A stretch of 64,000 nucleotides of DNA from Thinopyrum elongatum (GCA_011799875.1 CM022302.1:204076814-204140813); one strand, 5' to 3'; shown: positions 1-11,700, counted from the first letter of the stretch. Notes: a model not told the origin generated them from the sequence alone. Program-made: numbers and translations.

Positions 1-11
1 TTCGCGCTTCC

Positions 12-540
12 ATGTTGCGGATTGAAATATCTGGCGGCCCCAATTCCAGCCCTGCAAAATCTCCCTTCTCCACCGTCCCCTTCCACGCCCAGAGCGCTCA
101 AATCCCTAATTCGCCACCAACCCAAGAAAAGTTCGAATCGCCCGTCGTATCGTCTCTTTCCCCACCTCTGTTCCGGACGACGACGACGAAGACGATGATC
201 GCGCTTCACCACCGCACCAGAGCTACCTCATCTACGCCCTCGTCCACCGCACCGGGTGGTCACCGACAACGTTGGCCGCCGCAACCGACGTGCCTCACAG
301 ACACCGACTTCCACCGCATCAGGTGCGCTTCACCGACGCCGTCTCCCACCTCATCGGGGCTACTTCACCTAGCACATCGTCGCACCTCCACCCCCCGAGG
401 CCATTGGGGCTTCACCAACGGTCTCGTCCACCGCATCATAGCGCTCTGTTGCCGCTCAAGATCTGCATCCGTGCATGACCAGCCAACGCCAGCGCATCAC
501 CCTTAACGGCTCTGAAGTGACCCGCACTCTAGCTAGGCGA
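12..540 (+). other. Leader or first-exon-like region of copy A
   Basis: This GC-rich, CCACCG-rich stretch carries overlapping ORFs rich in Pro, His, Ser and Arg, with no domain I recognise. It resembles the block at 5641-6015 in front of copy B: both contain a CTCGTCCACCGCA phrase and end near an AGATCTGC phrase. That makes it likely to be a paralogous leader or first exon rather than a separate gene. The reading frame is not conserved between the two blocks, which argues against the long ORF at 12-506 being the real protein. Confidence 0.35.
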
Positions 541-771
541 GCATGCCCAAACGCCGGCCCGAACTAGGTATCCACATATCACTCCCTTGTGCACTGTTCC
601 GATGATGTTTGGATATCCTTTTACTGCTCTCTTAGCTTACACGCCTATGCAACTCTGGTGTTAAGTCCTATTTCTTCTGGAGATATCATCTGAAACAAGT
701 AAAACCATTTTTTAGCGAAGCATGACGGCGCTATGGGATCTGGTACACATCTTGCACACCGGTATAACCTT

Positions 772-960
772 GTAAGTACCTGTCCTCCAGTACAACAGCA
801 AGGTCGATTCCTCTTATTTGATCAACCATTCGCCGTGTCAAAATGCAGAGGGGGATGCAAGGAGCACAAGGCTTGCACATCCAAGCAAGTGGTAACATGG
901 ACTTCTACATGGAACATCCCAAGCGCAAGTAGAGCCTGTACAACGAGCTAGCATAAGTCA
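772..960 (+). repeat. Duplicated segment, first copy
   Basis: This segment matches 2602-2790 in order along its length. Shared landmarks are a CAACCATTCG-type phrase, ATCCAAGCAA, and a final AGCTAGCATAAGT. It may hold an exon preceded by a GTAAGT-like donor at 770. The two copies flank the hAT-like insertion at 1008-2366. The stretch 541-771 before it shows nothing I can name. Confidence 0.5.
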
Positions 961-1007
961 CTGCATTTCATTTAATTCATACTGGCTTGCGTGTATAATT
1001 TGTGTGC

Positions 1008-2366
1008 AGTGGCGGATCCATGAATTCAAGTTACCAGGGGCGAAAATTTAACTTAAAAAATACAAAGGCACTTGCACTCGAGAAATCAACATAACTTGAG
1101 AAATGTGAAGCAACATGCACTTTGGAAACCAGCTAATGATCCACAGTAGTTCCAGATTATTAAACACTAAATGATGTAAGCACCAAAAAACACAAAATGC
1201 AACATGGTGTACAAGAACTACTAACATGGACTGTACCTGCTTGAATTATTCGTTCTCTGGCTGAAAATGTCGAAGTATAATTGCACCTATAACCAGTGCA
1301 CAAACTGCATATCAATATATCTATCCTACACAAGTATGCCAATAGTTTCAAACAACAGATTAGAAAAGTATTTATGCTATGTTGTCATGAGATGGGGACT
1401 TTCTGGTAGATGGCCTCGATGTTTTCTCAAGCCATGAAAATGTACTATAATTTGCTTGTCATCAATTCCTGCAAATCTCTATCTCTCTCTCAACATAGCA
1501 GATCATCATTAGACACTAAATCCTTCAATGGAAGCTTGCAAAATGCTTGCATTAGATCCCTCATTAGACACTATATGTTCATCACCAGGAGCATGTAAAA
1601 TGTTTGCATCAAATCCTTCATTAGCAGTATGTTCATTAGACACTTCAGGCTCAAGAACAACCTGAGCTTGTATGTTTGCACCGGAAACTTGATTAGACAC
1701 ATCAGGTTTAGTCAGTTCAGTATTGATTGGGGGAGTTATAAAATAAGCAGAAATTGGCTTCATTTTCTTATAGATTCCCTACATACAAGCAGTTTTACAA
1801 CACCGTCAGGTTTAACTATTAGCCAGAAATTGAACATTTGAATTGGATATAATCAGGGATGTGATGTACCTGCTCGTTGCACATGCTGCTCTTGCAAGCT
1901 GCGACTGTCCGTTTGCGCAAGCTCAATGCCATGCCCGTGCTGCCGCCGCTGCCTCGCACGCAGGCTACACCCAGGGTTGGATCTTCATCTTCTTGTCCTT
2001 CCATTTGCTTGAAGCCCGGCGACCGGCATCCAACAAGGGCATGAGGAAGTGTTGTGTCGGTCTGTCCAGCGGCGGCTAGGTTAGGAGCGAACCAGACTGG
2101 AGGCTGGAGCGAACGAATTGGGATTTTTCCTGCTGTCGATCGATATGGCAGGCGCTCGTTTGGGCCGCGAGCCTGCTATAGGGCCTGCCTTGCACTTACA
2201 TTATTGGCCCATCCAAATTGAAACGTTTTTCTTCAATTTTTTACATTGCCTGCTCGTGCGCTGGGACGAACAAAACTAGCCTGGGCCAACCTGGACGACT
2301 CAAACTAAGTGCACAATTTCCAGCCACCCGAGGCGGTCGCCCATACTAGCCCCTACGATGGCGTTG
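1008..2366 (-). mobile_element. Degenerate hAT-like insertion
   Basis: The left edge begins CAGTGGCGGATCC, a terminus style common in plant hAT elements. The right edge near GCCCCTACGATGGCG is a degraded counterpart. Minus-strand ORFs at 1819-2004 and 1509-1763 would be the 5' part of a coding region. The second starts MKPISAYFITPP, like the N-termini of TTF/MYM-type hAT transposases, and continues with a threefold imperfect repeat around VSNxxxxANI. No DDE or dimerisation domain remains. CTTGCGTGTATAATT before and CTTGCGTGTATGATT after the element are near-identical 15-mers, too long for a hAT duplication. Boundaries and superfamily are tentative. Confidence 0.35.
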
Positions 2367-2601
2367 CCCCTTCTTGCGTGTATGATTGCGGTAGTGAAAA
2401 ATATTTTAGCGGCGCTTTTGATTTACCCACAGAATGGTTGAATTGCTTATTTCTATAAACTGAGTTCGCCAATAATGTGAAGGATGCCAGTCTTTTCATC
2501 CTATTGTAGATTGCTTAGATCTCGATATGCCAAATGTAATTGCATGAAATATACAGTAAAAGCCAGTGTGATGTGTGTTGCTACAACTAGTCTGACAACC
2601 C

Positions 2602-2790
2602 GTCCTCATATAACATATCAAGGACGCACCATCTTATCAGATTAACCATTCGACTTACCAATGCAGTGTGGGAAGAAAGAAGTATTGGGACTGCGTATCC
2701 AAGCAATTGATGCCATGGACTCCTTTGTAGAACCTTGTAAGCGAAAAAGAAGTTGCAGTGTGCTTGTACAAAGAGCTAGCATAAGTTCAG
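2602..2790 (+). repeat. Duplicated segment, second copy
   Basis: This is the partner of 772-960, similar along the whole segment but with many substitutions and small gaps. It ends in the same AGCTAGCATAAGT phrase. Between here and 3398 the sequence is AT-rich and intron-like, and I see no further coding block. Confidence 0.5.
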
Positions 2791-3398
2791 TTACCTGCTT
2801 CTCGGAATTTTAGTTAGCCACTTATTGCAAACTTGTTCAATTACATTGCTTGGCTTAATTTAGTTTGCTACTGATTACATAATGCCATAGCCTGTTAATC
2901 CTCTTATAGACTGCGCCTATCTATGTGTTTGATACTTACTGTTAAGAATTACCTATTTGCCTGAACTTAAATAGCTACTTAAGCACGTAGATAGCTGGTC
3001 ATATGTACTTCTAGGGTGCAGCAAAATTCACGTGTAATTTACGTTCTGATACCCTGTTTGTTTAAATGGTTTGTTGTTATCACTTGTAGCACTAGTAATG
3101 TTTGCATGTTCATAGATAGACAACTGCAGGTTTATATGAGGGACACCATCTTTTTAACTTATATATATATGTGTGTGTCGGAATCATTTTTCTTACATCA
3201 AAGAAATTTACAGATGTCTGTGTTGCTGGTAAACGGTACCGACTTGTTACTTTAATACGTTGCCAAGAACTTGTTAGCTTTACTAGTTCATGTGTAATTA
3301 AATATGTTGCCAAAACTGGTTAGTTTTACTAGTTTGATGTTAGTTTCTTATGGCTCTTGCAACACTTTATTTATGATTGCTAACATTCAAGTTTGCAG

Positions 3399-3980
3399 GA
3401 TCCAACTGAAACTCCGTTGGCACAACAGGTATGTTTTCAGAAACTTCATTGCTTACCTGGTTTGCTGTTGTAACTTGTTGCTGTAATCATCTTACCAACT
3501 TCAAGTTTTCAGGATCCAATTGGAAGTCCAATTGCACAGCAGGTACATTCTCAAAAATATATTTGTGTAACAGGTTTGCTGTTGTAACTTGTTGCTCTAA
3601 TCAAGTTACTGACTACTCAACTTTTCAAGATCCAAGAGAAACTCCAATGCCACGACAAGTTCCTTGTGCAAAACTTGTTTGTTTATCTGCTTTGCTGCTG
3701 CAACCGGTTGCTCTAATCACGTTACTGGCTACTCAACTTTTCAGGATCCAAGAGAAACTCCAATGCCACAACAGGTACCTTTTGCATAACTTGTTTGTTT
3801 AACTGCTTTGCTGCTGCAACCGGTTACAATGATGTTAATAACTACTTTTCAGCATCCAATCGAAACTCTTTAATTCCTTGTTTGTTTAATTGGTTTGCTG
3901 TTCTAACTCCCAGTTGAGATGTTTTGCTAACTTCAACTTTTCGGAATCCAATCGGAACTTTAATGGCAAAACAGGTTAGG
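3399..3980 (+). repeat. Tandem array of 30-nt micro-exons with 78-86 nt introns
   Basis: Six units start at 3399, 3513, 3629, 3745, 3853 and 3951, a spacing of 98-116 bp. Each contains a 30-nt block. Blocks one, two and four are bounded by perfect acceptors (TTGCAG or TTTCAG) and donors (CAGGTA). They encode decapeptides of one pattern: DPTETPLAQQ, DPIGSPIAQQ, DPRETPMPRQ, DPRETPMPQQ, a truncated HPIETL, and NPIGTLMAKQ. Block three has TTTCAA instead of CAG. Block five loses its second half. Block six has TTTCGG and runs straight into the last exon. Every block is ten whole codons, phase 0 at both ends. Confidence 0.65.
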
Positions 3981-4265
3981 AAAAGATCAAAGAGCGAGGT
4001 CCCCATGGGCATTGTATCATCCCACAGCAGTAGCACCGGCCCAATCGTGCATCATGAATTGCCAACTGCTGATGCTCTAGAGGCTAAACTATTGGTAGAA
4101 AGAGATTCTGCTTCGGCACTTAGAGACGAAGTTGACATGTTGAGGAACCAAACAGCACAATCACAAGTAGTACTCAAGACAACCATCAAATATTTGGTGG
4201 ATTTCAAAACGAAGCATGCTGAGACTGACCGCATTGTTAAGGTCCTGAAGGAAAAAGGAAATTAA
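3924..4265 (+). pseudogene. C-terminal exon of copy A (Ptta/En/Spm-like family)
   Basis: The reading frame gives NPIGTLMAKQ at its start, then a basic stretch VRKRSKSE, then a heptad-rich segment (ADALEAKLLVERDSASALRDE and onward) that looks like a short coiled coil, ending in KEKGN and TAA at 4263-4265. The same kind of coiled-coil ending occurs in copy B at 10187-10492, with matching words such as LLVERDSA and VLAERHSA. In the Triticeae Ptta/En/Spm-like family the C-terminus is typically such a coiled coil. I found no central conserved domain for copy A between 560 and 3398, so it is probably a decayed or internally deleted copy. A CDS track would begin this exon near 3951. Confidence 0.5.
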
Positions 4266-5140
4266 ATTCCCACTTGGTAAATCATAGCTGAAATGTTTTT
4301 TCCATCGTTGAATAACCTTTGTGTTTTTTGTTCATGTAATTGATCAAACCATTTGTTTTAGAGATCATGTAATAATTGTTTTTTGTTTTTTGGTTTGTAA
4401 TTTTTTTAGCACGAGTCTGTATTAATTGATAAGACTCTGAGACATTTCATTTTGATTGCTGTGCCAGACCTACAAATATGCCAATCGGGCTGAATGTGCA
4501 TTCAGCAATAATAGTAGTATAGATGGTCCTTAAGTGGCACGCATCTGAAAGGGCTAAGATGCTGTAATAGCTTCGCTAAAAAAATGATGCTCTTCTAGCA
4601 AAAAAAAGTACAGCAGCCTGGCTTATGTATGTTAGTTGATATTATTGATCCATATACTCTATAAGTGTTTATATGTCTATTAGTTTTGTACATTATTGGT
4701 TGATTGACTCGGTTTTTCGAATCTTGAGACATCGCTTGTGTACATATCTAAATGGGAGTACACATTATGCTGCGTGTGACACTTGAGTTGGACATAAAGT
4801 GGTTTCAAATATTCGAATTCACCTTAAACTGGATTCTAGCTTCTAAATTCGAGTATCGGCGTTTGTAAATCAAATTCATATATGACAGTGAAATACATCT
4901 TTGTTGTGCTTTTGAAGATATATAAAAACACATAGAAAGATTTATAAAGATTCGTATAAGAATACAAAATGGATTCGAATTTAGTTGCCAGGGTAAACGT
5001 GGATGCTTATTGTCCCAAAATTCGAAAGAAGCAGCAAAATATCCACTCCCACGTCGGCTGCCCGAAGCCAGTGTTTGCGAGATGGAAATTACTGTCTACC
5101 CCTTACACGGACAATCCATCGGCCCAATTTCCACTGCTCT
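4266..5140 (+). other. Noncoding stretch downstream of copy A
   Basis: The sequence is AT-rich and follows the copy A stop codon. It includes T-rich runs near 4310-4400 that could be a 3' UTR. I see no ORF, repeat or RNA gene of note. Confidence 0.4.
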
Positions 5141-5640
5141 CAATAGGGGTAGGTTAGTAACTTCAATTAGACATGACACGACCGCCTCTGAGCCCATTCA
5201 GACACGGTAAGCGCCAAACGTGGGCGGCAAAACACATTTGATTCAAGCTTGTCCGAAAGACCTCTGTCTCTCACTTCATTTCCCCATTCATACACGGTGG
5301 GCGGCAAAACAAACTCGACTCGGCCGAAATTGATGTAGGCAATAGGGGCAGGTTTGTAACTTCACTCAGACGTGACACAACCGCCCTACCTGTCAGCCCC
5401 GTTCATACACCGTGGGCGCCAACCGTGGGCGCCTAAACACCCTCTCGTCGCCCGAAATCGCTCAGGGCAAATATTGGGGACATGCGAGATTACCATCCTA
5501 TCCCCAACCGACAAGACGTCCAAATTTTAAACGGGGCTAAGTTCATAACTTTCCCATATTTCAGACAGGAGCGTCCCAAAAACATGGTTCCCCATACCAC
5601 TCCCTCCATTTTCCCATTCATACACCGTCCGCGCTAGAAC
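5141..5640 (+). repeat. Imperfect tandem repeats upstream of copy B
   Basis: A unit beginning CAATAGGGG(T/C)AGGTT and running to a GTGGGCG phrase occurs at about 5141-5230 and again at 5340-5432. A weaker third version lies at 5533-5640, ending in CATTCATACACCGT. The period is roughly 195 bp. Its place directly upstream of the copy B leader suggests a promoter-proximal array, which is inference. Confidence 0.5.
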
Positions 5641-6015
5641 ACCATCCCCACACCAGCCTCCTCCGTTCGCCACCCCATCCATCGCCGCCGTCCTCCACCC
5701 CATCCATCGCCGCCGTCCTCCACCATGCCGCAGTGCCTACCAAGACCGCATCGTCCACTACTAGAGATGGACGTTTCTCATCCACGGCAACGGACCAGGA
5801 GCCTTGCATCGCGTCCTCTCACTTCATCGGCGCCATCGCCCTCCTTGCCGGGGCCGCTCCCACGACCTTCTCGTCCACCGCAACAGGACTTATCCCCCGA
5901 TGCACCCGTCTACCGTCGCAGATCTGCTTCAATGCCACCGACAGCCATCGCACCCCCGATGCCTACACGGCGCCGCAAGAGAGGTGGTACAACTTCATAT
6001 CTGCTCAATTTTTGA
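5641..6015 (+). other. Leader or first-exon-like region of copy B
   Basis: This is a C-rich block with three overlapping ORFs and no recognised domain. It contains a perfect 25-30 bp tandem duplication around CCATCCATCGCCGCC (5685-5722). It corresponds to 12-540 in front of copy A, so it is best read as the leader or first exon of copy B. A possible donor follows CGCAAGAGAG near 5983. Confidence 0.35.
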
Positions 6016-6370
6016 TCTCAACCAGAAAATAGATCGTAACTTGGTTACTGTACTTTCTTTTCAGCTCTTAGAATTTAGTTCTTAGTTCGAAGCAAACAAT
6101 GGTTGCTAAATAGCATTTCTGCGGTTTGCAGCTTCAAATCTGCCATGGTACAGTCATAATAGGGTTTAATTGATCATGCTTAGGGTTCCCCCCCCCCCCT
6201 TTTAAGATCACTATACGATCAGCATACGTGCTTCGTGTCATAATAGCACTGCTCCACCCATCAAGCTAAACAAGCTTAGTTGTTCAAATACGAATCTGAT
6301 ATTATTAAAACAGGATCATTTTATTGGTCAGCTAAATGTTCCTAATTTAGTTTCGAAAATGCATGTACGC

Positions 6371-7209
6371 AGCTCAGGTGTGGATCTACAGGGTGCCCAC
6401 GGTGGGCCGCGGCCCACCCTGGGATTTTGGGTCAGCCTAGGCTCTGATTCCCCTCTGTTCTGCTGCGCTTCCGATCTCTACTCGGCCCCAGCCGCCTGCC
6501 TTGCCAGCGACTTGTCGTCCCCGGATAGCATGACTCTAGGAGGAGACGCTGGACTAACAGGAGGTCAGGAGCCGCTCGCCCAATAGCGTCACCGCTGCCC
6601 GGGCGCGCCGCCATGCCTACCTTCCCAGTCCATTCAGCGCTCAGGCGTGCAGCAGCCACTAAGCCAACCTGATTTATCCTGAGATACGTCCTCAACACTC
6701 AGCAGCCACTCCTCATCACCCATTTTCTAACTGATTCATTACTCATTAGGCAGGACTGTCATTAGGGTTTGTTGTGTACTGAGTGCTACCTACACTTAAT
6801 GGTTCAGATGTATTTCGGTAATCTTTAGTACCTGTAAAGTTCACAGGGTTTCAAAATTCCAGCCCTAGGAATAGACACTAGTCATTTTGGATTGTTGGTC
6901 ATAGTGACATTGACCCAGATTACTACTGCAGGCCAGGTTTGTTGACAATTTTACTTATCTTTCTTACTCATTCGATATGATATCCAATTATTCACGTCGA
7001 TTAGTTGCAAACAATAAGTGCTAAACCAACTTCTTGATTCAGATTTTGGACGGTCTCTTACTGCAGTTACAATTCTGCATACTTGTCCTAGTAAGCTCAC
7101 AAGTAATGATTGATTCACTACCTCTATGCTTGCCTTGTCATATTTGTTGTCAATATTCTTTTAGGGTAGACCACCCTATTTCAAAATACTGGAACCACAG
7201 ACATGAGTG
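6371..7209. mobile_element. Possible degenerate hAT-type insertion in a copy B intron
   Basis: The left edge reads CAGGTGTGGATCTACAGGG and is followed by a perfect palindrome GGGTGGGCC centred near 6415 and by CTGGGATTTTGG. The right edge reads ACCACCCTATTTCAAAAT, then TACTGGAACCACAGACATG. Its reverse complement resembles the left end. No target duplication is visible and no transposase ORF remains, so the call is weak. The flanks 6016-6370 and 7210-7589 look like ordinary intron sequence, with a C run at 6189-6198. Confidence 0.3.
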
Positions 7210-8936
7210 AATAGTATAGAAAGAAAGTGTCATATCCACCTTTTACATAGACTACGATCTTTTACATGGAATACAATCTGCCTACTTGCTTTGTGTCGCA
7301 CTACCAGCACTCCACCCTTGAAGCTAAACATTATGCCACTCATAATTCCTTAGTTTATTTGTTCAAATACGAATTTGATACGATTCTAATGTTCCTACTT
7401 CAGTTTTGAAATGTGTGTCTGCCTGTTATAGAGACATAAGAGGTTTGTATTTCTGTGTGTGGTCTGGTCAGCACGGTTGGGGGGTGAACTTTGCATACGC
7501 AGGGGTTTATAGGGAGACACTCTTCAAGTTGAATCTGCAATGCATTCCATAGATAATCTGACTACTTTTTATGTTTTCATGAATCTCAGATACTGAACAG
7601 CATCATAATGATTATGAGCTTGCACGCATGAAAAGAATAAAGCAGAACAATGCCATGGCTGTCAAACTTGGCATTAAGGGACTGAAGTCAAGTCTGGATG
7701 CAATGCAATGCAAACGCTCTCCACCTAAAGATTCATGCTCAGAATATGATCCTAACAGTGATTCTGAGCTAGAGGGAGACCTAAGTCAATGTAGCTCCCT
7801 AGTGGAGGAGTTAGAGGCAGATGCCCTATCTTATTCACCCATCAAGGTGATTGCTCTAACTTTCCAAGGTTATATTGGTCACACATATCTTGCAACTGAT
7901 GCTTTGCATTGCTTCTACTTTGTTGCACTACCATTAGCTTAGTTTACACATCGTGTATGTGAATACGCCCAGCCTATCCATTTTCAGTACATATTCCATC
8001 TGTCATCATACCATATTTATCCATTTAAATGTTGTTCTTGTGTATCAGACGTTCAAAAGGAAGAGGGCGATTGCCGATCGCGGAGGAGCACGAACAAAGT
8101 ATTTGGAAAAGGTAGTGACACCTGATAAATCAAATAGCCCATTAGTTGTAGTTGCAATATCACCAGACCCAGAAAACACGGCCACAACTCTAGCAGACTC
8201 TAGCCCTACTACACTGGCCATCTCTGATGCCCCAACTCAGCAGACCCCAACTGCCGCAAATAGTACCATGATGCCAGTTGACATAGCACAAGCTCTACGA
8301 CGCAAAACCCCCATTCCAGCAAAGTGTACACCAAATCCAGTTGCCAAATCCCTTTTCGAATGAGAGAGAGCCCCAATTGCAGCAAATAGGACTCATGTTC
8401 CACTTCTTCCCAGTTTAGAAGATGAAGCTTATATTGTTGTCAGGAACTTTGTGCGCATCATTCCTTCATGGAAATATTATACCACAGATAAAGAACAATT
8501 TCCAATCTTCCTCCACAACTTACGCGTAAGTAATGTACTAATGTTATTCATGGTAATTACTGCATATGTTTCTGCTGACAGAAGACACAAGATTCCATTC
8601 TTTTAAATAGGCAAGGACCAAACTGGATAGTCAAGACGAGCAAGGGTTGGTTGCACTTTTCAAGCACTCGTTGATGAAGTATCATTCCTACCTGAGGCAA
8701 GCGCACTTCGATGGCAAGCCTCTAAATGAAATTTTTGTAAAGTCTCCTGTGCTACATTTATCAGACAGTGACTGGAATAATCTTGTTACACATTGGTCTC
8801 GTCTGTAGCGTAAGGTACTGTCTATGATATCACATCACAATTTGAACTACATTTCTGCATGTGCCTTAACGTCTCACTTGTACAAAAACTGTTTGCAGAA
8901 GAACATTCATTCTCAAGGGACCACAGAATCTCGCAA

Positions 8937-9560
8937 CTATACTGCACACTGCATTGCTCTTGTGAGTACCTCTTGCCCTGTATGACCATACTTACTTTCA
9001 TAGCTGGTTGATTATGTAGCATCACTGCACATGTTAGCCTCGTTATCCTCCATTTGGTGGACATTATAAGATCCGTATTGACTCTTACATAAATTTAGAA
9101 TCAACCCAATGCTTTTGAAGAGGTTTAGCTCTGTAGTCCTCTTGTAAGGACTGAACATCGTCTATCACTGTACTTACATTAACAGCTACTCCCTCTGTCC
9201 CATAATATAAGAGCGTTTTGTACAGTACACCAGTGTTCAAAACACTCTTATATTATGGGAAGAGGGATTGGTTCATTGTGTAGCATTCTGCATCTTATCT
9301 CCCTCGCCCACCATTTACTAAAAAATATCAGATCTATATTTAATCTTACCAAAAAGTTGAATACACAGACAATGACCGTGCAGAAGTGTAGCCCATTGCT
9401 CTTGTCAGTACATTTTGTCCTATAACGCTTGTACTTCCAGGGATTGGTAGTTGATTATGTAGCATCAATCTGCATCTTATCTTCATTATCCTCTATGCCT
9501 TCTAGTATTATCATATCTATAACTACTCTCTACAAAATATAGAGTACAGGCAATGCTTAT
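8937..9560 (+). repeat. Imperfect tandem duplication of an exon-intron segment in copy B
   Basis: The segment with CATTGCTCTTGT(G/C)AGTAC followed by TTGATTATGTAGCATCA and a TTATCCTC phrase occurs at 8950-9055 and 9397-9500. A partial version lies at 9272-9320. The exon-like AATGCTTTTGAAGAG at 9108 has a counterpart AATGCTTATGAAGAA near 9552. The second set of splice sites is degraded. Confidence 0.5.
9189..9267. mobile_element. Stowaway-type MITE (Tc1/Mariner)
   Basis: A 79-bp near-perfect inverted repeat begins CTCCCTCTGTCCCATAATAT and ends in its complement ATATTATGGGAAGAGGGA. This is the standard Triticeae Stowaway terminus. A TA precedes it at 9187-9188; the right-hand TA is mutated. 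Confidence 0.85.
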
Positions 9561-10492
9561 GAAGAAGATTATGTGCTGAAATTCTTGAGTTATCCTTCCC
9601 TTGACATGGAGAAGGGCATTATAAAGCTGGTGTTAACTGTTAATGTAACTCAGTCCTTCTAAAGCCTTTATCCTCAACCGCTGTTTAATTTGCTCATACT
9701 CCCTATCGTCAACTGCTGTTTAGTTTGTTGTTTCTATCAAAATGCATGTTCGCAACAACTGTAAGTTCCAAGTTTTACTTGTAAAACCAAATTCCTTATT
9801 CATACCATGCACATTACTCAATACTCCCTATATGTATGCTTGTTTTTGTGGATCTATAATCCAGTGTGTGGGGAAGCAGCCCATGTTTGCACCTTGTCAT
9901 CTCCTGTTTTATCTTACTGATGTGGCTGATGATATGAACAACATGCCATGCACATTAACCAAAATAGATACAATGATTGTCTTTGCCCTTCATCTATGCT
10001 TGTTTTTTTGACATGGTAATCCAGTAGTGTGGTGAAGCTCCCCGCATTATGAACAATGCCAAATTATGCTATTGATATTTTGAACTTAATCTTTATTTTC
10101 TAATTTGAAATTGGATGGAATTGACAGCACAGTTACCATCTTTGTTTATACATGTGCAAAACATGTCATCTCTCTGCTTGTTTCAGGGTGATATGCCTGA
10201 TGGCATGCACAAGTCTGCTGAAGGCTATGAGACAAACCCAACATATATTGCAGCAAAGAAGGCAAAACATCTTGAAGATAGCGAGACAACCCCAAATTCT
10301 TGTCTTGATGCAGTGTTCAAGTTACTTGAGACTAGCAGTCAGACAAGCTCACAAAATTCGCTCTCTAAATCAGTTCGACTTCTTCAGTCCCAAGTTCTAG
10401 CAGAAAGGCATTCTGCAACTCAACTTCTACTTGAAGTCCTATCTCTAAGAAAGATTGCGGAGAACACCAATGAGAACCTCATTGCTAAATAG

Positions 10493-10876
10493 CTACACCT
10501 GGAAGCTATGACCGACATGCTAGGATGGTCTCACAGCCTTGCTCAGCAGCTTGTGCAGTAGTTCCCGCGCAAGGCTAACCTTTCTTGAACTGTCTTGGAA
10601 GTGGTCTTGGTTCAGTATTATTTTGTTACGCTGCAATGGCGCCCAGTTTTTGTAATCTGCTTTTTCATTGCGCTTTATGATCACTGGTGGCGAACTTCGA
10701 TGCCTAGTGGATGTAATATACCATAAATCCTTTATTGTATAGTGTAGGTTTATTCTAAGTTACTATACTGTAATTTCTTTATTGTATAGAGTAGGTTTGT
10801 TCTTAATTCCTACTAGTTACCATATATGGCATCATTTGCTATCTGGAAAAAAACGGCAAAAATCTGATGTAGTTGA
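10493..10876 (+). other. Downstream region of copy B
   Basis: This is a probable 3' UTR and flank, with AT-rich tandem-like text around TTTATTGTATAG(A/T)GTAGGTTT(A/G)TTCT (10731-10805, two copies). Nothing else is recognisable. Confidence 0.35.
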
Positions 10877-11700
10877 TCGGGCCGAAACATTCGCGTCTAA
10901 CGTGCCTGCATTTTAGCGGGCCACAATTGGGCCGGCCTGCAACTTCTTGGTCCTGAAAGGCCATTGGGGCCTTCACACTTTGCGCCAGGCCCACAACTTA
11001 CACGGGCCTATATTCGGCCAAAAGTTTAGTTGGGCCTTTAGTGGACCCAGCGCTTAGTTGGGCCCATGTAGCTTCGGGCCATTAACAGGCTGAATATTCT
11101 GCTGGCCTGTTATGGCCCAGAAGAAACCATGGGCCTTTAGCAGGTCGAAATGCATGTTGGGCCTCAATTTTCACTAGTTGTCGGCGGGCCTTCAGCAGGA
11201 TGAAATGTAGACCGGGCCATTATTGGCCCAGTTATATGACGGGCCATTACCAGGCCGAAACATATCTCGGGCCTTAGTTGGCCCACTGATATCAGGGGCC
11301 TTTAAGAGGCCGAAAGCTTAGTAGAGGCATCAATGGGCCGAATTATACAACAGGCCTTTAACAGGCCCAAAGTCACGTTGGGCTGAACTATTGCCACCTT
11401 GATCACGGGCCGTTAGAGGGCCGGATGTCGCGTCGGACCATATATGGCCCATGGGCAGCACGGGCCATTCCCAGGCCGAAAGACACACCGGGCTGAAATG
11501 GGCCCATGTCTACATCGAGCCTCCAACAGGCCAAAATGTCAATGGGCCGTAATTGGGCCCAAATATTCGGCGAACAATTAACGGGCCAGATCTGGCTTCG
11601 GGCTATAAATGGGCCATGTTTAAACAGGTCGTTAGTGGGCTGGCCCACTAGTACCTGAGTAAATACTACGGGCCTTTGACTGGGCCGGCCTTTTTAACCT
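10877..11700. repeat. CACTA subterminal array of roughly 60-bp GGGCC units
   Basis: Degenerate units repeat about every 55-65 bp. Each combines CGGGCC(T/A)TTA, (A/C)CAGGCCGAAA and TTGGGCC or TTGGCCCA, so the GGCC core occurs in both orientations throughout. In CACTA elements, subterminal repeats near the TIR bind the element-encoded regulatory protein (as TnpA does in En/Spm). By position this array is the likely equivalent. No ORF is convincing here. Confidence 0.6.

Larger units (their letters stand above)
7590..10492 (+). pseudogene. Copy B: Ptta/En/Spm-like (Transposase_24-like) gene, decayed
   Basis: Exons can be placed by splice sites and frame: 7590-7846, 8049-8525, 8611-8814, 8899-8961, possibly 9099-9122, and 10187-10492. 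Every later junction is phase 0. Protein landmarks in order are a basic start (DYELARMKRIKQNN), an acidic Ser-rich linker, NFVRIIPSWKYY, HLSDSDWNNLVTHW, then NIHSQGTTESRNYTAHCIAL, which fits the Asn/Gly-Ser-aromatic block of plant Ptta/En/Spm proteins. A C-terminal coiled coil ends at TAG 10490-10492. In-frame stops at 8361 (TGA) and 8806 (TAG) break it. The family is known from CACTA elements, and its biochemical role is not clear to me. The leader is probably 5641-6015. Confidence 0.55.

Noticed and set aside
12..506. 164-codon ORF at the window start as a real protein
   Set aside because: It is Pro/His/Ser-rich without a domain, and the related leader at 5641-6015 does not keep the frame. 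It is kept only as a leader-like region.
1008..2366. Non-LTR (LINE) insertion, because of the 15-bp near-duplication at its edges
   Set aside because: There is no poly-A tail or reverse transcriptase, and the CAGTGGCGGATCC end and the MKPISAYF-type ORF point to hAT. The 15-mers may belong to the larger duplication of this area.
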